Source: Gammaproteobacteria bacterium (GTDB lineage: Bacteria; Pseudomonadota; Gammaproteobacteria; Steroidobacterales; GCA-2729495). From it: a stretch of 64,000 nt of DNA. Shown here piece by piece: positions 34,214 to 44,412 of this stretch. A program made the position numbers and the translations under genes. The notes under the pieces are model-generated. The model ran no database searches. It had not been told where the DNA came from and was given only the letters and a program-made list of their open reading frames with translations. Every line of letters begins with the position of its first letter. Within the stretch, counting starts at the first letter, position 1. The stretch lies in contig RFHQ01000050.1 of assembly GCA_003695765.1 (NCBI GenBank), positions 18,043 through 82,042 of the forward strand. The letters run 5' to 3'.

Positions 34214-36022
34214 ATGGACACGGAAGACTGCGAGCTGGCCCTGTTTCACGAGATTCCGGTACCCGGTCACCTGACCGACGCCGACGGGCGGATCACCGTG
34301 GTCACACGGCCGTTCGCGGAGCGCCTCGGCTATCCGCCGGCGCATTTCCTCGGGCGGCGCCCCGACGAGTTGGCGACCGAGGCGAGCGCGCGGCGGATCC
34401 GCGAGGAACACCGGCCGCGATTCCGGCGCACCGGTTGCCTGGACAATGCCCCGGTCGTCTTTGTCACGGCCAACGGCGAAGAGGTCTCGCTGCTGGCGAC
34501 CACGCGCGCGGTGCACGACCCGGACGGCGCCCTGCGCCTGTGCATCAGCGTGTACACGGAACTGGGGGACCGCGCCCGGCTGGAACGCCAGTACCGCGAT
34601 CTCTACGAATCGACGCCAGCGATGCTCCACAGCATCAATGCAGCGGGCGAGATCACCGCGGTCAGCGATTACTGGCTGGAAAAGCTCGGCTACAGCCGCG
34701 AGGAGGTCATTGGGCGGCCGATCGCGGCTTTTCTCAGCGAGGCTTCGCGCGCCTCGGCGAGCCAGCGCAGCGTCGCCGACGTGATCGCCGGCGGCGACAT
34801 GAAGAACGTGCCCCGGCAGATGCTCACGCGCGACGGCGAAGTGCTGGACGTGCTGATGTCGACGCGCGCCGAACGCCACCCGCGGACCGGCGAGCTGACC
34901 TTGCGGGTGGCCAGCAAGGACGTCACCGAGCGCAACCGAGCCGAGGCGCGCTTGCGAGCCGCCTACGAGGAAATCGCGCGCCTGAAGGACGAGCTTGAGC
35001 GCGAGCGCGACTATCTGCGCGAGGAAGTCAGCGTGGCGATGAACTTCGGCCGCATCGTCGGCGAGTCGCCGGCGCTGAAAGGCATGCTCGCGCGCATCGA
35101 GGCGGTGGCGGCGACGCCGGCCAGCGTGCTGATCGTCGGTGAGACCGGCACCGGCAAGGAGCTGGTGGCGCACGCGATCCACGCGCGCAGCGATCGGGCG
35201 GATGGCCCACTGGTGAAGGTGAACTGCGCCTCGATACCGGACGAGCTCTTCGAGAGCGAATTCTTCGGCCACGTCAAAGGCGCGTTCACCGGCGCGCATC
35301 GCGACCGGGTCGGCCGTTTCCAGCTCGCGGACGGCGGCACGATCTTCCTCGACGAAGTCGGCGAGATCCCGCTGGCACTGCAGGGCAAGCTGCTGCGGGT
35401 GCTGCAGGAAAAGGAATTCGAGCGCGTGGGCGAGGAGCAGTCGCGGAGCGTCGACGTGCGGGTCATCGCCGCCACCAACAAGGACCTCGAAAAGGCGGTC
35501 GAGGCCGGGGAGTTTCGCGAAGACCTCTACTACCGGCTCGGCGTCTTCCCGGTGCACGTGCCGCCGCTGCGCCGGCGTGGCGACGACGTCATCATGCTGG
35601 CCGTGCATTTCCTCGAACAGGTCTGCCGTGAGTTCGGCCGTCCCGTGCCGGTGCTGACCCAGGGTCAGGTGGAGGCGATGCGCGCCTACGACTGGCCGGG
35701 CAACGTGCGGGAGCTGAAGAACGTGATCGAACGCGGCGTGATCCTGTCCCGCGGCGACACGCTGAAACTCGACCTGCCGACCCTGGCGCCAATGACCGGG
35801 GGCGGGGAGCCGGCCCGCGGCCAGCGCGGTTTTCTGACCGAGGCCGAGATGAAGGCCGAGCAACGGCGCAATCTGCTGGCCGCGCTGCAGGCCGCAAACT
35901 GGCGGATCTCCGGCCGCGGCGGCGCCGCGGAACTGCTGGGCATCAAGCCGAGCACGCTGTCCGACCGGATGCGCGCGATGGGCATCGAGCGGCCCGCCGC
36001 GCGGCCGGCGCGGCGGGGCTGA
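34214..36022 (+). CDS. PAS-domain sigma-54-dependent transcriptional activator
   Basis: A 602-residue regulator. Two PAS-like domains (about 8-115 and 128-240) and a short coiled coil (about 245-272) precede the AAA+ domain. Walker A is G-E-T-G-T-G-K-E (309-316), the sigma-54 contact loop G-A-F-T-G-A (356-361) is intact, and Walker B is G-T-I-F-L-D-E. A Fis-type helix-turn-helix ends the protein (A-A-E-L-L-G-I-K-P-S-T-L-S-D-R-M). Target genes are unknown; no -24/-12 promoter was spotted nearby. There is no Shine-Dalgarno site before the ATG. Confidence 0.92.
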   Translation: MDTEDCELALFHEIPVPGHLTDADGRITVVTRPFAERLGYPPAHFLGRRPDELATEASARRIREEHRPRFRRTGCLDNAPVVFVTANGEEVSLLATTRAVHDPDGALRLCISVYTELGDRARLERQYRDLYESTPAMLHSINAAGEITAVSDYWLEKLGYSREEVIGRPIAAFLSEASRASASQRSVADVIAGGDMKNVPRQMLTRDGEVLDVLMSTRAERHPRTGELTLRVASKDVTERNRAEARLRAAYEEIARLKDELERERDYLREEVSVAMNFGRIVGESPALKGMLARIEAVAATPASVLIVGETGTGKELVAHAIHARSDRADGPLVKVNCASIPDELFESEFFGHVKGAFTGAHRDRVGRFQLADGGTIFLDEVGEIPLALQGKLLRVLQEKEFERVGEEQSRSVDVRVIAATNKDLEKAVEAGEFREDLYYRLGVFPVHVPPLRRRGDDVIMLAVHFLEQVCREFGRPVPVLTQGQVEAMRAYDWPGNVRELKNVIERGVILSRGDTLKLDLPTLAPMTGGGEPARGQRGFLTEAEMKAEQRRNLLAALQAANWRISGRGGAAELLGIKPSTLSDRMRAMGIERPAARPARRG

Positions 36023-36048
36023 GGGCGCCGAGCCTTTATACTGGCGGC

Positions 36049-36687
36049 ATGGCCAATCTGATCACCCTGAGCCGCCTGCTGTTGCTGATCGCCGTCGTGG
36101 CCCTCGCCTACCGCCCGCCGAGCATCTGGCAGTTGCTGAACGTGCCGCTGCTGATCCTGGTCTTCGTCAGCGACGGACTCGATGGCTACGTCGCCCGCAA
36201 GCGCAACGAAACCAGCCTGTTCGGCGCCATGTTCGACATCGCCGGCGATCGCATCGTCGAGCTGAGCATGTGGATCGTGCTGGCCGATCTGGACCTCGTG
36301 CCGGTCTGGATCCCGCTGGTCTTCGTGATCCGCGGCGTGATCGTCGACACGATCCGCGCCAGCACCGCGCAGCAGACCGGGCAGAAACCGTTCGAAATGC
36401 TGCGCGGTCCGGTCGCGCGCTGGCTGGTTGCCGGCAAGTTCATGCGCATCTTCTACGCGGTGATCAAGGCCGTGGTGTTCTGCTGGCTGCTGCTGATCTA
36501 TCCGCTGCCGGCGATCGCGCCGGCACTGTGGTCGGACTGGGGCTGGCTGCTGGCCGGAATCGGCCAGGGCCTGGCGCTGTTGACCGTGTGCATCTGCGTG
36601 CTGCGCGGGCTGCCGGTCGTGATCGAATTCGTCTACAGTCAGCGGGAGGCGATCCTGCACGCGGGCGCGCAGCAGCGGGAACCCTGA
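36049..36687 (+). CDS. CDP-alcohol phosphatidyltransferase family membrane protein
   Basis: A 212-residue membrane enzyme with several helices. The complete family motif D42-x2-D45-G46-x2-A49-R50-x8-G59-x3-D63-x3-D67 is present. Such enzymes transfer a phosphatidyl group from CDP-diacylglycerol to an alcohol such as glycerol phosphate, serine or inositol phosphate. It could be a PgsA-like enzyme, but the alcohol cannot be told. A TATACT box ends 6 bp before the ATG and there is no Shine-Dalgarno site. A HAD phosphatase gene follows 24 bp later. Confidence 0.9.
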   Translation: MANLITLSRLLLLIAVVALAYRPPSIWQLLNVPLLILVFVSDGLDGYVARKRNETSLFGAMFDIAGDRIVELSMWIVLADLDLVPVWIPLVFVIRGVIVDTIRASTAQQTGQKPFEMLRGPVARWLVAGKFMRIFYAVIKAVVFCWLLLIYPLPAIAPALWSDWGWLLAGIGQGLALLTVCICVLRGLPVVIEFVYSQREAILHAGAQQREP

Positions 36688-36711
36688 CGGCGCAGCGGGA
36701 TCACAGGCGGC

Positions 36712-37401
36712 ATGCGGCTGGCAATCTTCGACATCGACGGCACGCTGGTCAGCGGCGCGAGCACGGAGCGGCGCTTCTATCTGCAGCTGTTGCGCAGCGG
36801 CAATCAAGGGCCTCGCCAGGTGCTGGCCGCGGCCTGTTTTCCGCTGCGCTGGGCGCCGGTATACGGCAGCCAGGTCTTCAAGAAAAACAAGGCCTACCTG
36901 TATCGCCTGCGCGTCGCGAAGGTGGCGGCGCTGGCATCGGCCTGGGTCCGGCGCGGGCTGACGGCGCACTGGTACGAGCCTTGCCTGCAGCGCTTGCGCT
37001 GGCACCGCGAGCGGGGCGATCGGATCCTGCTGCTGTCCGGCACGCCGCAGTTCATCGCCGACCAGATTGCGCGGCTCGTCGGCGCGGACGCCGCGATCGG
37101 CAGCCTCTGCGCCCGGGACGACGGGCGCTTCCGCGCGGCGCCGCCGCTGCGGCATCCATTCGGCGACGAAAAACTGCGGCTGGCAGAGGACTGGTGCCGC
37201 GAGCAGGGCCTCGAACTGGCGTCGGCGGCGGCCTACGGCGATTCCCGGCACGACCTGCCGCTGCTGACCCGGGTCGGACGGCCCGTCGCGGTGCGACCGG
37301 ATGCGGAATTGCAAGCCGCAGCGACCGAGGCCGGCTGGGAGATCCTCGGGCGGCGCAGCGGCTGGTCGATGGCCGGCCTGCTGCCCCTGTCGCGCGGATG
37401 A
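36712..37401 (+). CDS. HAD-IB family phosphatase
   Basis: A 229-residue haloacid-dehalogenase hydrolase. Motif I is F-D-I-D-G-T-L (nucleophile Asp near residue 7), motif II L-L-S-G-T, and motif IV G-D-S-R-H-D-L-P-L-L. This is the SerB/PGP-like IB group, which removes phosphate from small alcohols or lipid heads. Lying between a CDP-alcohol transferase gene and a VTT-protein gene, a role in phospholipid headgroup turnover (for example a PgpB/PgpP-like step) is an inference only. It overlaps the next gene by 4 bp (ATGA). Confidence 0.88.
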   Translation: MRLAIFDIDGTLVSGASTERRFYLQLLRSGNQGPRQVLAAACFPLRWAPVYGSQVFKKNKAYLYRLRVAKVAALASAWVRRGLTAHWYEPCLQRLRWHRERGDRILLLSGTPQFIADQIARLVGADAAIGSLCARDDGRFRAAPPLRHPFGDEKLRLAEDWCREQGLELASAAAYGDSRHDLPLLTRVGRPVAVRPDAELQAAATEAGWEILGRRSGWSMAGLLPLSRG

Positions 37402-38108
37402 TCCGCCGCCTGCGCAGCCTGGGACCGGCTGGCCTGCTGGCGGGCTGCCTGTTCCTGGCCCTGGCCGCCGCGCTCTGGCTGCTGCCCTTGCGGCACTGGC
37501 TCGACGCCGCCGTGCTGTGGATTCAGGCCCACCCGGCCGGGGGCCGAGGCCTGTTCCTGCTGCTGTTCGTGGCCGGCGCGGTCGCGATGGTGCCGGGTTC
37601 GCTGCTGGTCATGAGCGGCGGCTTTCTGTTCGGCCTGATCGATGGCGTGCTGCTGGTCTCGCTCGCCGTGACGCTCGGCGCGACCGCAGCCTTGCTGATC
37701 GGCCGCCGCCTCGGGCGCCGCCGCATCGGCGGCTGGCTGGAGCACCGCCCGCGGCTGGCTGCGCTGGATGCCGCCGTCGCGGAACGCGGCTTTCTCGTCG
37801 TGCTGTTGACGCGGCTCTCGATGGCGATCCCGTATAACCTGCTGAACTACGCTTTCGCACTGAGCCGCGTATCCTTGCCGGCCTATGTGCTCGGCACCGG
37901 GATCGGCATGCTGCCGGCCGTGCTGCTATACGTCTATCTTGGCACGCTGGCCAGGAATCTCGACGCCTTGCTGGCCGCCGGCGGTGATGCGGGCGAGGCG
38001 GCGCCGTGGCTGCTCGTCGCCGGCCTGACGCTGATCCTGGCGGTCGTCTGGATCCTGCAGCGCACGGCATCGCGCCTGCTGGCGCAGGCGGCCGGGGACC
38101 GGGCGTGA
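37398..38108 (+). CDS. VTT/DedA-type (TVP38/TMEM64) membrane protein
   Basis: A 236-residue integral membrane protein of the VTT (SNARE-associated Golgi) family, whose members are linked to phospholipid scrambling and envelope homeostasis. The core motif is V-P-G-S-L-L-V-M-S-G-G-F-L-F-G, followed by L-G-A-T-A-A-L-L-I-G-R-R-L-G and the re-entrant L-T-R-L-S-M-A-I-P-Y-N-L-L-N-Y. Its start overlaps the HAD gene and its stop overlaps the dacB GTG, giving tight coupling on both sides. Confidence 0.9.
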   Translation: MIRRLRSLGPAGLLAGCLFLALAAALWLLPLRHWLDAAVLWIQAHPAGGRGLFLLLFVAGAVAMVPGSLLVMSGGFLFGLIDGVLLVSLAVTLGATAALLIGRRLGRRRIGGWLEHRPRLAALDAAVAERGFLVVLLTRLSMAIPYNLLNYAFALSRVSLPAYVLGTGIGMLPAVLLYVYLGTLARNLDALLAAGGDAGEAAPWLLVAGLTLILAVVWILQRTASRLLAQAAGDRA

Positions 38109-39517
38109 AGCGCTGGCTATGGCTGCTCGGCTGGCTGCCGGCACTCGCGGCCGCTGGCCTGCCGGCGCGCGTGGAACGGGTGCTCAGCGCCCATGATCTG
38201 CCGCTGTCCAGTTACAGCGCCTGGGTGCAGGCGGCCGGCGCCGAACGCCCCTTGCTCGCGGTCAATGCGGACGAGCCGCGCAACCCGGCGTCCACGATCA
38301 AGCTGCTGACGACCTTCCTGGCGCTGGAAGAACTGGGCCCGGACTATCGCTGGCGCACCGAGGCCTATCTGCTCGGCGAGTTGAGCGCGGACGGGGTGCT
38401 GGATGGTGACCTGCTGGTCAAGGGCTATGGCGACCCCTACCTCGTGACCGAGCGCCTGTGGCTGTTCCTGCGGAAACTGCGGCAGCGGGGCCTGCGAGAC
38501 ATCCGCGGCGACCTGGTCATCGACAACAGTTATTTCGCCGTGCCCGCCGATGCGCCGCGCGGCCGTTTCGACGGCCAGCCCTACCGCGTATACAACGTGC
38601 CGCCCGATGCGCTGCTGATCAATTTCAACGCCATCAGCTTTCTGTTCCTGCCCGATCCGGCCGCAGGCCGGGTCCGCGTGATCGCCGATCCGGCGCCGGC
38701 CAACCTCGAAATCCTCAATCAGCTGCAACTGGTCGACGGCCGCTGCCGCGGCTTCCAGCACGGGATCCGCTTCGCGGCCAACCGCGATCAGCAACCGCCG
38801 CGAGTCGCGTTCTCCGGCCGTTACGGCAGCGAATGTGGCGAGTTCCGGCTCTCCCGGGCGGTGCTCACCGCGCCGGAATATGCCTATGGTGTCATCCGCA
38901 GGCTCTGGGAAGAAAGCGGCGGACGCTTGCGCGGCGGTCTGCGCCGCGGCCTGGCACCGGCCGGCGCCGAGCCGTTCCTGGCATTTCCGTCGCTGCCGCT
39001 GGCCGAGATCATCCGCCGCGTCAACAAGTGGAGCAACAACGTCATGACGCGCCAGATCTTCCTGACGATGGGGGCAGAGCGCTTCGGGCCGCCGGGCGAC
39101 CTGGACAAGGCGCGCGCGGCGGTCGCGGAGGCGCTGGCGGCGCGCGGCCTGGATTTCCCCGAACTCAGGCTGGACAACGGCGCCGGCCTGTCGCGGGACA
39201 CGCGCATCTCGGCGCGGAACCTCGGCCGCCTGCTGCTGGCGGCCGAGCGCAGCCCCTTTCGTGCCGAGTTCGAATCCTCGCTTGCGCTGGCCGGTCTGGA
39301 CGGTACCATGCGGCGCCGGTTCCGCGACGAGGATGCGACCGGCCAGATGCATCTGAAGACCGGGCGGCTGAACGGGGTATTCGCAATGGCAGGCTATGTG
39401 CACGCCCGCTCCGGCCGCGACTACGCGGTGGTGGCGATCCAGAATCACCCGCTGGCGCATCGCGGGCCGGCGGAGGAAGCGCATAGCGAACTGCTGCGCT
39501 GGGTCTTCGAGCAGTGA
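38105..39517 (+). CDS. dacB: D-alanyl-D-alanine carboxypeptidase/endopeptidase (PBP4 type)
   Basis: A 470-residue class C penicillin-binding protein, periplasmic (signal peptide 1-17), trimming or cleaving peptidoglycan cross-links. All three active-site motifs are visible: S63-T-I-K66, S310-N-N312 and K418-T-G. The start is GTG 38105, overlapping the stop of the VTT gene (GTGA); the longer open frame upstream is inside that gene. The 3' end overlaps the SH3 gene in the same GTGA manner. Confidence 0.94.
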   Translation: MKRWLWLLGWLPALAAAGLPARVERVLSAHDLPLSSYSAWVQAAGAERPLLAVNADEPRNPASTIKLLTTFLALEELGPDYRWRTEAYLLGELSADGVLDGDLLVKGYGDPYLVTERLWLFLRKLRQRGLRDIRGDLVIDNSYFAVPADAPRGRFDGQPYRVYNVPPDALLINFNAISFLFLPDPAAGRVRVIADPAPANLEILNQLQLVDGRCRGFQHGIRFAANRDQQPPRVAFSGRYGSECGEFRLSRAVLTAPEYAYGVIRRLWEESGGRLRGGLRRGLAPAGAEPFLAFPSLPLAEIIRRVNKWSNNVMTRQIFLTMGAERFGPPGDLDKARAAVAEALAARGLDFPELRLDNGAGLSRDTRISARNLGRLLLAAERSPFRAEFESSLALAGLDGTMRRRFRDEDATGQMHLKTGRLNGVFAMAGYVHARSGRDYAVVAIQNHPLAHRGPAEEAHSELLRWVFEQ

Positions 39518-40107
39518 AGCGCGCCGGCCCCTGTCTCGTCCTGCTGTTGCTGGCGCTCCCGGCCGCCGCCGAGACGGCCTACGTGACCGATGAGTTGCGG
39601 CTCGGCGTGCATGCGCTGCAGGACACCAGCGATCGGCCGTTCGCCAACCTCGAGAGCGGCGATGCGATCGAAATTCTCGAATGGCGGCGGCCCTATGCCC
39701 GGGTACGTCTCGAAGACGGCCGCGAGGGCTGGGTCCGGGCCGCTTTCCTCGTCAGGGAGGAACCGGCCAAGCGGCGTGTGGCGCGCCTCGAAGCCGAGCG
39801 CGACCGGCTTGCGCAGGAACTGGCCGGTTTTCGCGATGGCAGCGATTCGCTGGCTGCGCGGCTGGCGGCGCTGGAGCAGCGCGCCCGCGCTGCCGAGGAG
39901 CAGGCAGCGCAGGCCGCCGCAGAACTGGCGGCGTTGCGCGCCGATACCGAGCAGGATCGCGAACGCCTGGCGCAGCTGCGCTACAGCCTTCCGGCGGTCT
40001 GGAGCGCGGCGCTGGCCCTGCTGGCACTGTTCCTCGGCATGGGCCTTGCAGCCTGGTGGCTGGACCGCCGCAGCCGCCAGCGTCACGGGGGCTTTCGCAT
40101 CTACTGA
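39514..40107 (+). CDS. TIGR04211-type SH3 domain protein
   Basis: A 197-residue envelope protein: signal peptide (about 1-19, ending A-A-A-E), a bacterial SH3 domain (about 22-82, with Y-V-T-D-E-L-R-L and G-W-V-R-A-A-F-L), an Ala/Glu/Arg coiled coil (about 86-150) and a C-terminal membrane helix (about 158-180) before a basic tail. This is the layout of TIGR04211, related to YgiM. The GTG start overlaps the dacB stop. A link to cell-wall work is inferred from position. Confidence 0.9.
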   Translation: MKRAGPCLVLLLLALPAAAETAYVTDELRLGVHALQDTSDRPFANLESGDAIEILEWRRPYARVRLEDGREGWVRAAFLVREEPAKRRVARLEAERDRLAQELAGFRDGSDSLAARLAALEQRARAAEEQAAQAAAELAALRADTEQDRERLAQLRYSLPAVWSAALALLALFLGMGLAAWWLDRRSRQRHGGFRIY

Positions 40108-40113
40108 CGGCGC

Positions 40114-40141
40114 TTGCCGGGAGCAACCGGCGCGCTAGAAT
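40114..40141 (+). promoter_or_regulatory. Putative promoter of glnK-amtB
   Basis: TTGCCG (40114-40119) and TAGAAT (40136-40141) are 16 bp apart, matching 4/6 and 5/6 of sigma-70 consensus. I looked for a sigma-54 -24/-12 pair, common before glnK, and did not find a good one. Confidence 0.5.
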
Positions 40142-40208
40142 GTCGCCCTGCCGGCGAGCGACAGGGGCAGGCGGCCGGCATAGGGAGCAAAACAAGAAAG
40201 CGGGGTAA

Positions 40209-40553
<345 letters not shown>

Positions 40554-40596
40554 GCAGGGGCGGCCGCGCAACGGCGGCCGACGCGGGGGAGTCGAG

Positions 40597-41898
40597 ATGA
40601 AAGCAAGGGCCTGCGCGGCGCGATGGCGCTGCCTGATATTGCTGCTGTTTCCGGTCAGCGGGCTGGCGGCCGGACTGGACCGCGGCGATACGGCCTGGAT
40701 GCTGACCGCGACGGCGCTGGTGCTTTTCATGACGCTGCCGGGCCTGGCGATGTTCTACTCGGGCCTCGTGCGCAAACGCAACGTGCTGTCGGTGCTGATG
40801 CAGTGCTTTACGATCGCCTGCATGGCCTCGATCGTCTGGGTGCTGTTCGGCTACAGCCTGTTCGCGACCCACGGAGGCTCGGTCAACGCGATCATCGGCG
40901 GCCTCGAGAAGAGCGCGCTCGCCGGTGTCGGCAAGGATGCGGTCAGCGGCCGCATTCCGGAAACCGTGTTCCTGATGTTCCAGATGACCTTCGCGATCAT
41001 CACCCCGGCACTGGTGGTCGGCGGCTTCGCTGAGCGCATGCGCTTCAGCGCGATGTGCCTTTTTTCGGTCCTCTGGCTGATCCTGGTCTATCTGCCGGTG
41101 GCTCACTGGGTCTGGGGCGGTGGCTGGCTGGCCGGTCTGCAATTCAAGGATTTCGCCGGTGGCGCGGTGGTGCACATCAATGCCGGTGTCGCGGCGCTGG
41201 TCTCAGCGCTGGTGCTCGGCAACCGGCGCGGCTTTCCGGAACAACCGATGCCGCCGCACAATCTGCCGACGACGGTCGCTGGCGCCGGCATGCTCTGGGT
41301 CGGCTGGTTCGGCTTCAATGCCGGCAGCGCGCTGGCCGCTGACGGCTCGGCCGGCATGGCGATGCTGGTGACGCACATCGGCGCCGCGGCCGGCTCGCTG
41401 GCCTGGATGGGGCAGGAATGGCTCCGCTTCGGCAAGCCCAGCGTGCTGGGCATCGTCACGGGCATGGTGGCCGGTCTGGGCACGATCACGCCGGCCTCCG
41501 GCTTCGTGGGCCCCGGCGGCGCGCTGGTCATCGGCCTGACGGCCGGCTGCGTCTGTTTCTGGGCAACCCAGTTCATCAAGCGCAAGCTGCGCATCGACGA
41601 CTCGCTGGACGTGTTTCCGGTCCATGGCGTCGGTGGAATTCTCGGCATCCTGCTGACGGCCGTGTTCGCGGCCCAAGGACTGGGAGCCTTCAGCGGGCTG
41701 GGCCTGGGCGGACAGACGATCGCTGGCCAGCTCGGCGTGCAGGCGCTCGGCGCACTGGCGACGATCGCCTGGTGCGGTGTCCTGACCTTCGCGATCCTGA
41801 AGTTCGTCGGCCTGTTCCTGCCCTTGCGCGTCAGCAGCGACGAAGAGACCGAGGGGCTGGACATCACCCAGCACGACGAGCACGGCTACAACCTCTGA
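40597..41898 (+). CDS. amtB: Ammonium transporter
   Basis: A 433-residue inner-membrane ammonium channel with a signal peptide (about 1-25) and about 11 helices. The two pore histidines occur in V-A-H-W-V-W-G-G-G and F-P-V-H-G-V-G-G. Other family marks are G-L-A-M-F-Y-S-G-L-V-R and the G-F-G-F-N-A-G-S type segment. The short C-terminal tail ending H-D-E-H-G-Y-N-L is the GlnK-docking type. The start follows GGGGGAGTCGAG. It is convergent with msrQ, 15 bp away, without an obvious terminator. Confidence 0.96.
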   Translation: MKARACAARWRCLILLLFPVSGLAAGLDRGDTAWMLTATALVLFMTLPGLAMFYSGLVRKRNVLSVLMQCFTIACMASIVWVLFGYSLFATHGGSVNAIIGGLEKSALAGVGKDAVSGRIPETVFLMFQMTFAIITPALVVGGFAERMRFSAMCLFSVLWLILVYLPVAHWVWGGGWLAGLQFKDFAGGAVVHINAGVAALVSALVLGNRRGFPEQPMPPHNLPTTVAGAGMLWVGWFGFNAGSALAADGSAGMAMLVTHIGAAAGSLAWMGQEWLRFGKPSVLGIVTGMVAGLGTITPASGFVGPGGALVIGLTAGCVCFWATQFIKRKLRIDDSLDVFPVHGVGGILGILLTAVFAAQGLGAFSGLGLGGQTIAGQLGVQALGALATIAWCGVLTFAILKFVGLFLPLRVSSDEETEGLDITQHDEHGYNL

Positions 41899-41913
41899 GC
41901 CGCGATGCCCGGC

Positions 41914-42522
41914 TCAGCTGGTGGCCCGGGCGGCCGGACGCCGCCACAGGCGAGCGCCCAGCAGCAGGGCCAGGATCGCGGCGTAGACCAGCGGTTCGGT
42001 GACGTCCTTCTTGACCTGCCACCAGAAATGCCAGCAGGCGAGAATCGCCACCGGGTAGACCAGCCGGTGCAGCTGCTGCCAGCGCCGGCCGAGCCGGCGG
42101 CGCCAGCCGTTGGTCGAGGTCAGCGCCAGCGGCAGCATCGACAGCAGCGCGGCGAATCCAACCGTAATGAACGGCCGCTCGGTGATGTCCTCGACGATAG
42201 CTGCGAGATCGAAGAACTGATCCAGCCACAGGTAGTTCAGGAAATGCAGCGCCGCATAGCCGAACGCGAACAGCCCGAGCATGCGGCGGAACTGAGCCAG
42301 CCGGTTCCAGCCGAGCAGCCGGCGCAGCGGCGTGATCGCCAGCGTCGCAAGCAGCAGTCGCAGGGCCCAGGTGCCGAGCTCGTCCTGCAGCGTCTCCACC
42401 GGGTTGGCGCCGAGGCCGCCGGCATGGCCGGCCGTCCGCCAGGCGAGCCAGGCCAACGGGGCGGTCGCGGCCACGAACAGCAGCGGCTTACCGATCAACT
42501 GCAGCCTGCGGACCGCGGGCAC
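41914..42522 (-). CDS. msrQ: MsrQ heme membrane subunit
   Basis: A 202-residue ferric-reductase-like membrane protein (about six helices) that carries electrons from the respiratory chain to MsrP for repair of oxidised methionine in periplasmic proteins. Heme-ligand histidines fit A-A-L-H-F-L-N-Y-L-W, Q-L-H-R-L-V-Y and C-W-H-F-W-W. The GTG start at 42522 is 13 bp downstream of the msrP stop; the open frame extends into msrP but is not needed. Confidence 0.93.
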   Translation of the reverse strand: MPAVRRLQLIGKPLLFVAATAPLAWLAWRTAGHAGGLGANPVETLQDELGTWALRLLLATLAITPLRRLLGWNRLAQFRRMLGLFAFGYAALHFLNYLWLDQFFDLAAIVEDITERPFITVGFAALLSMLPLALTSTNGWRRRLGRRWQQLHRLVYPVAILACWHFWWQVKKDVTEPLVYAAILALLLGARLWRRPAARATS

Positions 42523-42535
42523 GGTGACGGGGCGC

Positions 42536-43495
<960 letters not shown>

Positions 43496-43524
43496 TGTTC
43501 TGTCTCCATTGGCGGGACCGTCCG

Positions 43525-44292
43525 TCAGCGCCCGGCCGAGCGCCGGAAGATGCCGTTCAGCCGCCAGTCGTAGTCTTCGTAGCGGATCTGGAAACGCCCG
43601 TTGCGCAGTTCGCGCGCGACATCCGCGTCGCGGACGTAGCGCGCCAGGAAGGCCTGCAGGCTGGCCTCGTCACCGCCGAAATCCTCGGCGAACCAGTCGA
43701 AGATTGGCGACAGGAAGGCGATGCCCTGCTCGAGATCGAAACGGTTGCGCGCAGGATCATTGACGAAACGGGTCGCCGCGGCATCGAGCTGCTGGTCGAG
43801 GCGCTCCGGCCGGTAGGCCTGGCTGGCGAGCCGCGGACAGGACAGCGAGGCGCAGACGATCGCGAAATGGATCCGCGGGTCGCCCATCGGCCGCAGTTCG
43901 CGGTGCTCGATGTCGTCCAGGCTGCGCGCTTCGCCCAGCAGCGGCAGCCGCATGCCACGGAAGAAGCGCCGCCGGCCGAGGAAGCTCTGCGGCGACTGGC
44001 CCTCGAGCACGCCGTGCAAGGCGAACAGGTTATAGGCGTTGATCAGCAGGGCCTTGCGCTCGTTGTCGCTGCCGAGTTCCGCTTCGCGGGTTTCCGCGAA
44101 CTGCTGCAGCAGCCGCGGCAGCCGTCCGTCGATCGCCAGCCCGTCATAGTCGACGAAGCCGTTGTCGACATAGTTGATCAGCAGATCGTCCAGCAGGTCG
44201 TAGTCAGGCAGCGCCAGCGCCTGCATTGCCAGCAGCAGACAATACAAGAGCAGCGCGCAGCGAGCGATGGCCCTGTGCCAGCATTCGTTCAA
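43525..44292 (-). CDS. DUF547 domain protein, exported
   Basis: A 255-residue protein with an N-terminal hydrophobic signal ([16 protein letters not shown]) and a DUF547 domain. Typical stretches are [21 protein letters not shown], and [12 protein letters not shown]. The TTG start at 44292 is chosen because it has a strong GGGAGGA site 5 bp upstream and places the signal peptide at the N-terminus. Function of the family is unknown. It lies 29 bp upstream of msrP on the same strand and may be co-transcribed. Confidence 0.82.
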   Translation of the reverse strand: MNECWHRAIARCALLLYCLLLAMQALALPDYDLLDDLLINYVDNGFVDYDGLAIDGRLPRLLQQFAETREAELGSDNERKALLINAYNLFALHGVLEGQSPQSFLGRRRFFRGMRLPLLGEARSLDDIEHRELRPMGDPRIHFAIVCASLSCPRLASQAYRPERLDQQLDAAATRFVNDPARNRFDLEQGIAFLSPIFDWFAEDFGGDEASLQAFLARYVRDADVARELRNGRFQIRYEDYDWRLNGIFRRSAGR

Positions 44293-44320
44293 GATCGTCC
44301 TCCCGGCCTCGGCCGCAGGA

Positions 44321-44338
44321 CCATTGGAACGCCAATGG
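44321..44338. promoter_or_regulatory. Inverted repeat CCATTGG-AACG-CCAATGG
   Basis: Perfect 7-bp arms with a 4-nt loop in the 120-bp divergent region, 28 bp upstream of the DUF547 start. Either an operator or a hairpin in the 5' untranslated region. Confidence 0.45.
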
Positions 44339-44412
44339 CCCGCAAGGTTCCATCCCTTGAGCCCGGCCATGGATCTCTCTAAGCTGCGAGCCCCCGTTGC
44401 GAGCACCCGATC

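Noticed and set aside
39267-39280. tRNA T-arm-like sequence GTTCGAATCC
   Set aside because: It lies inside dacB coding sequence and no acceptor stem or anticodon arm can be formed around it.
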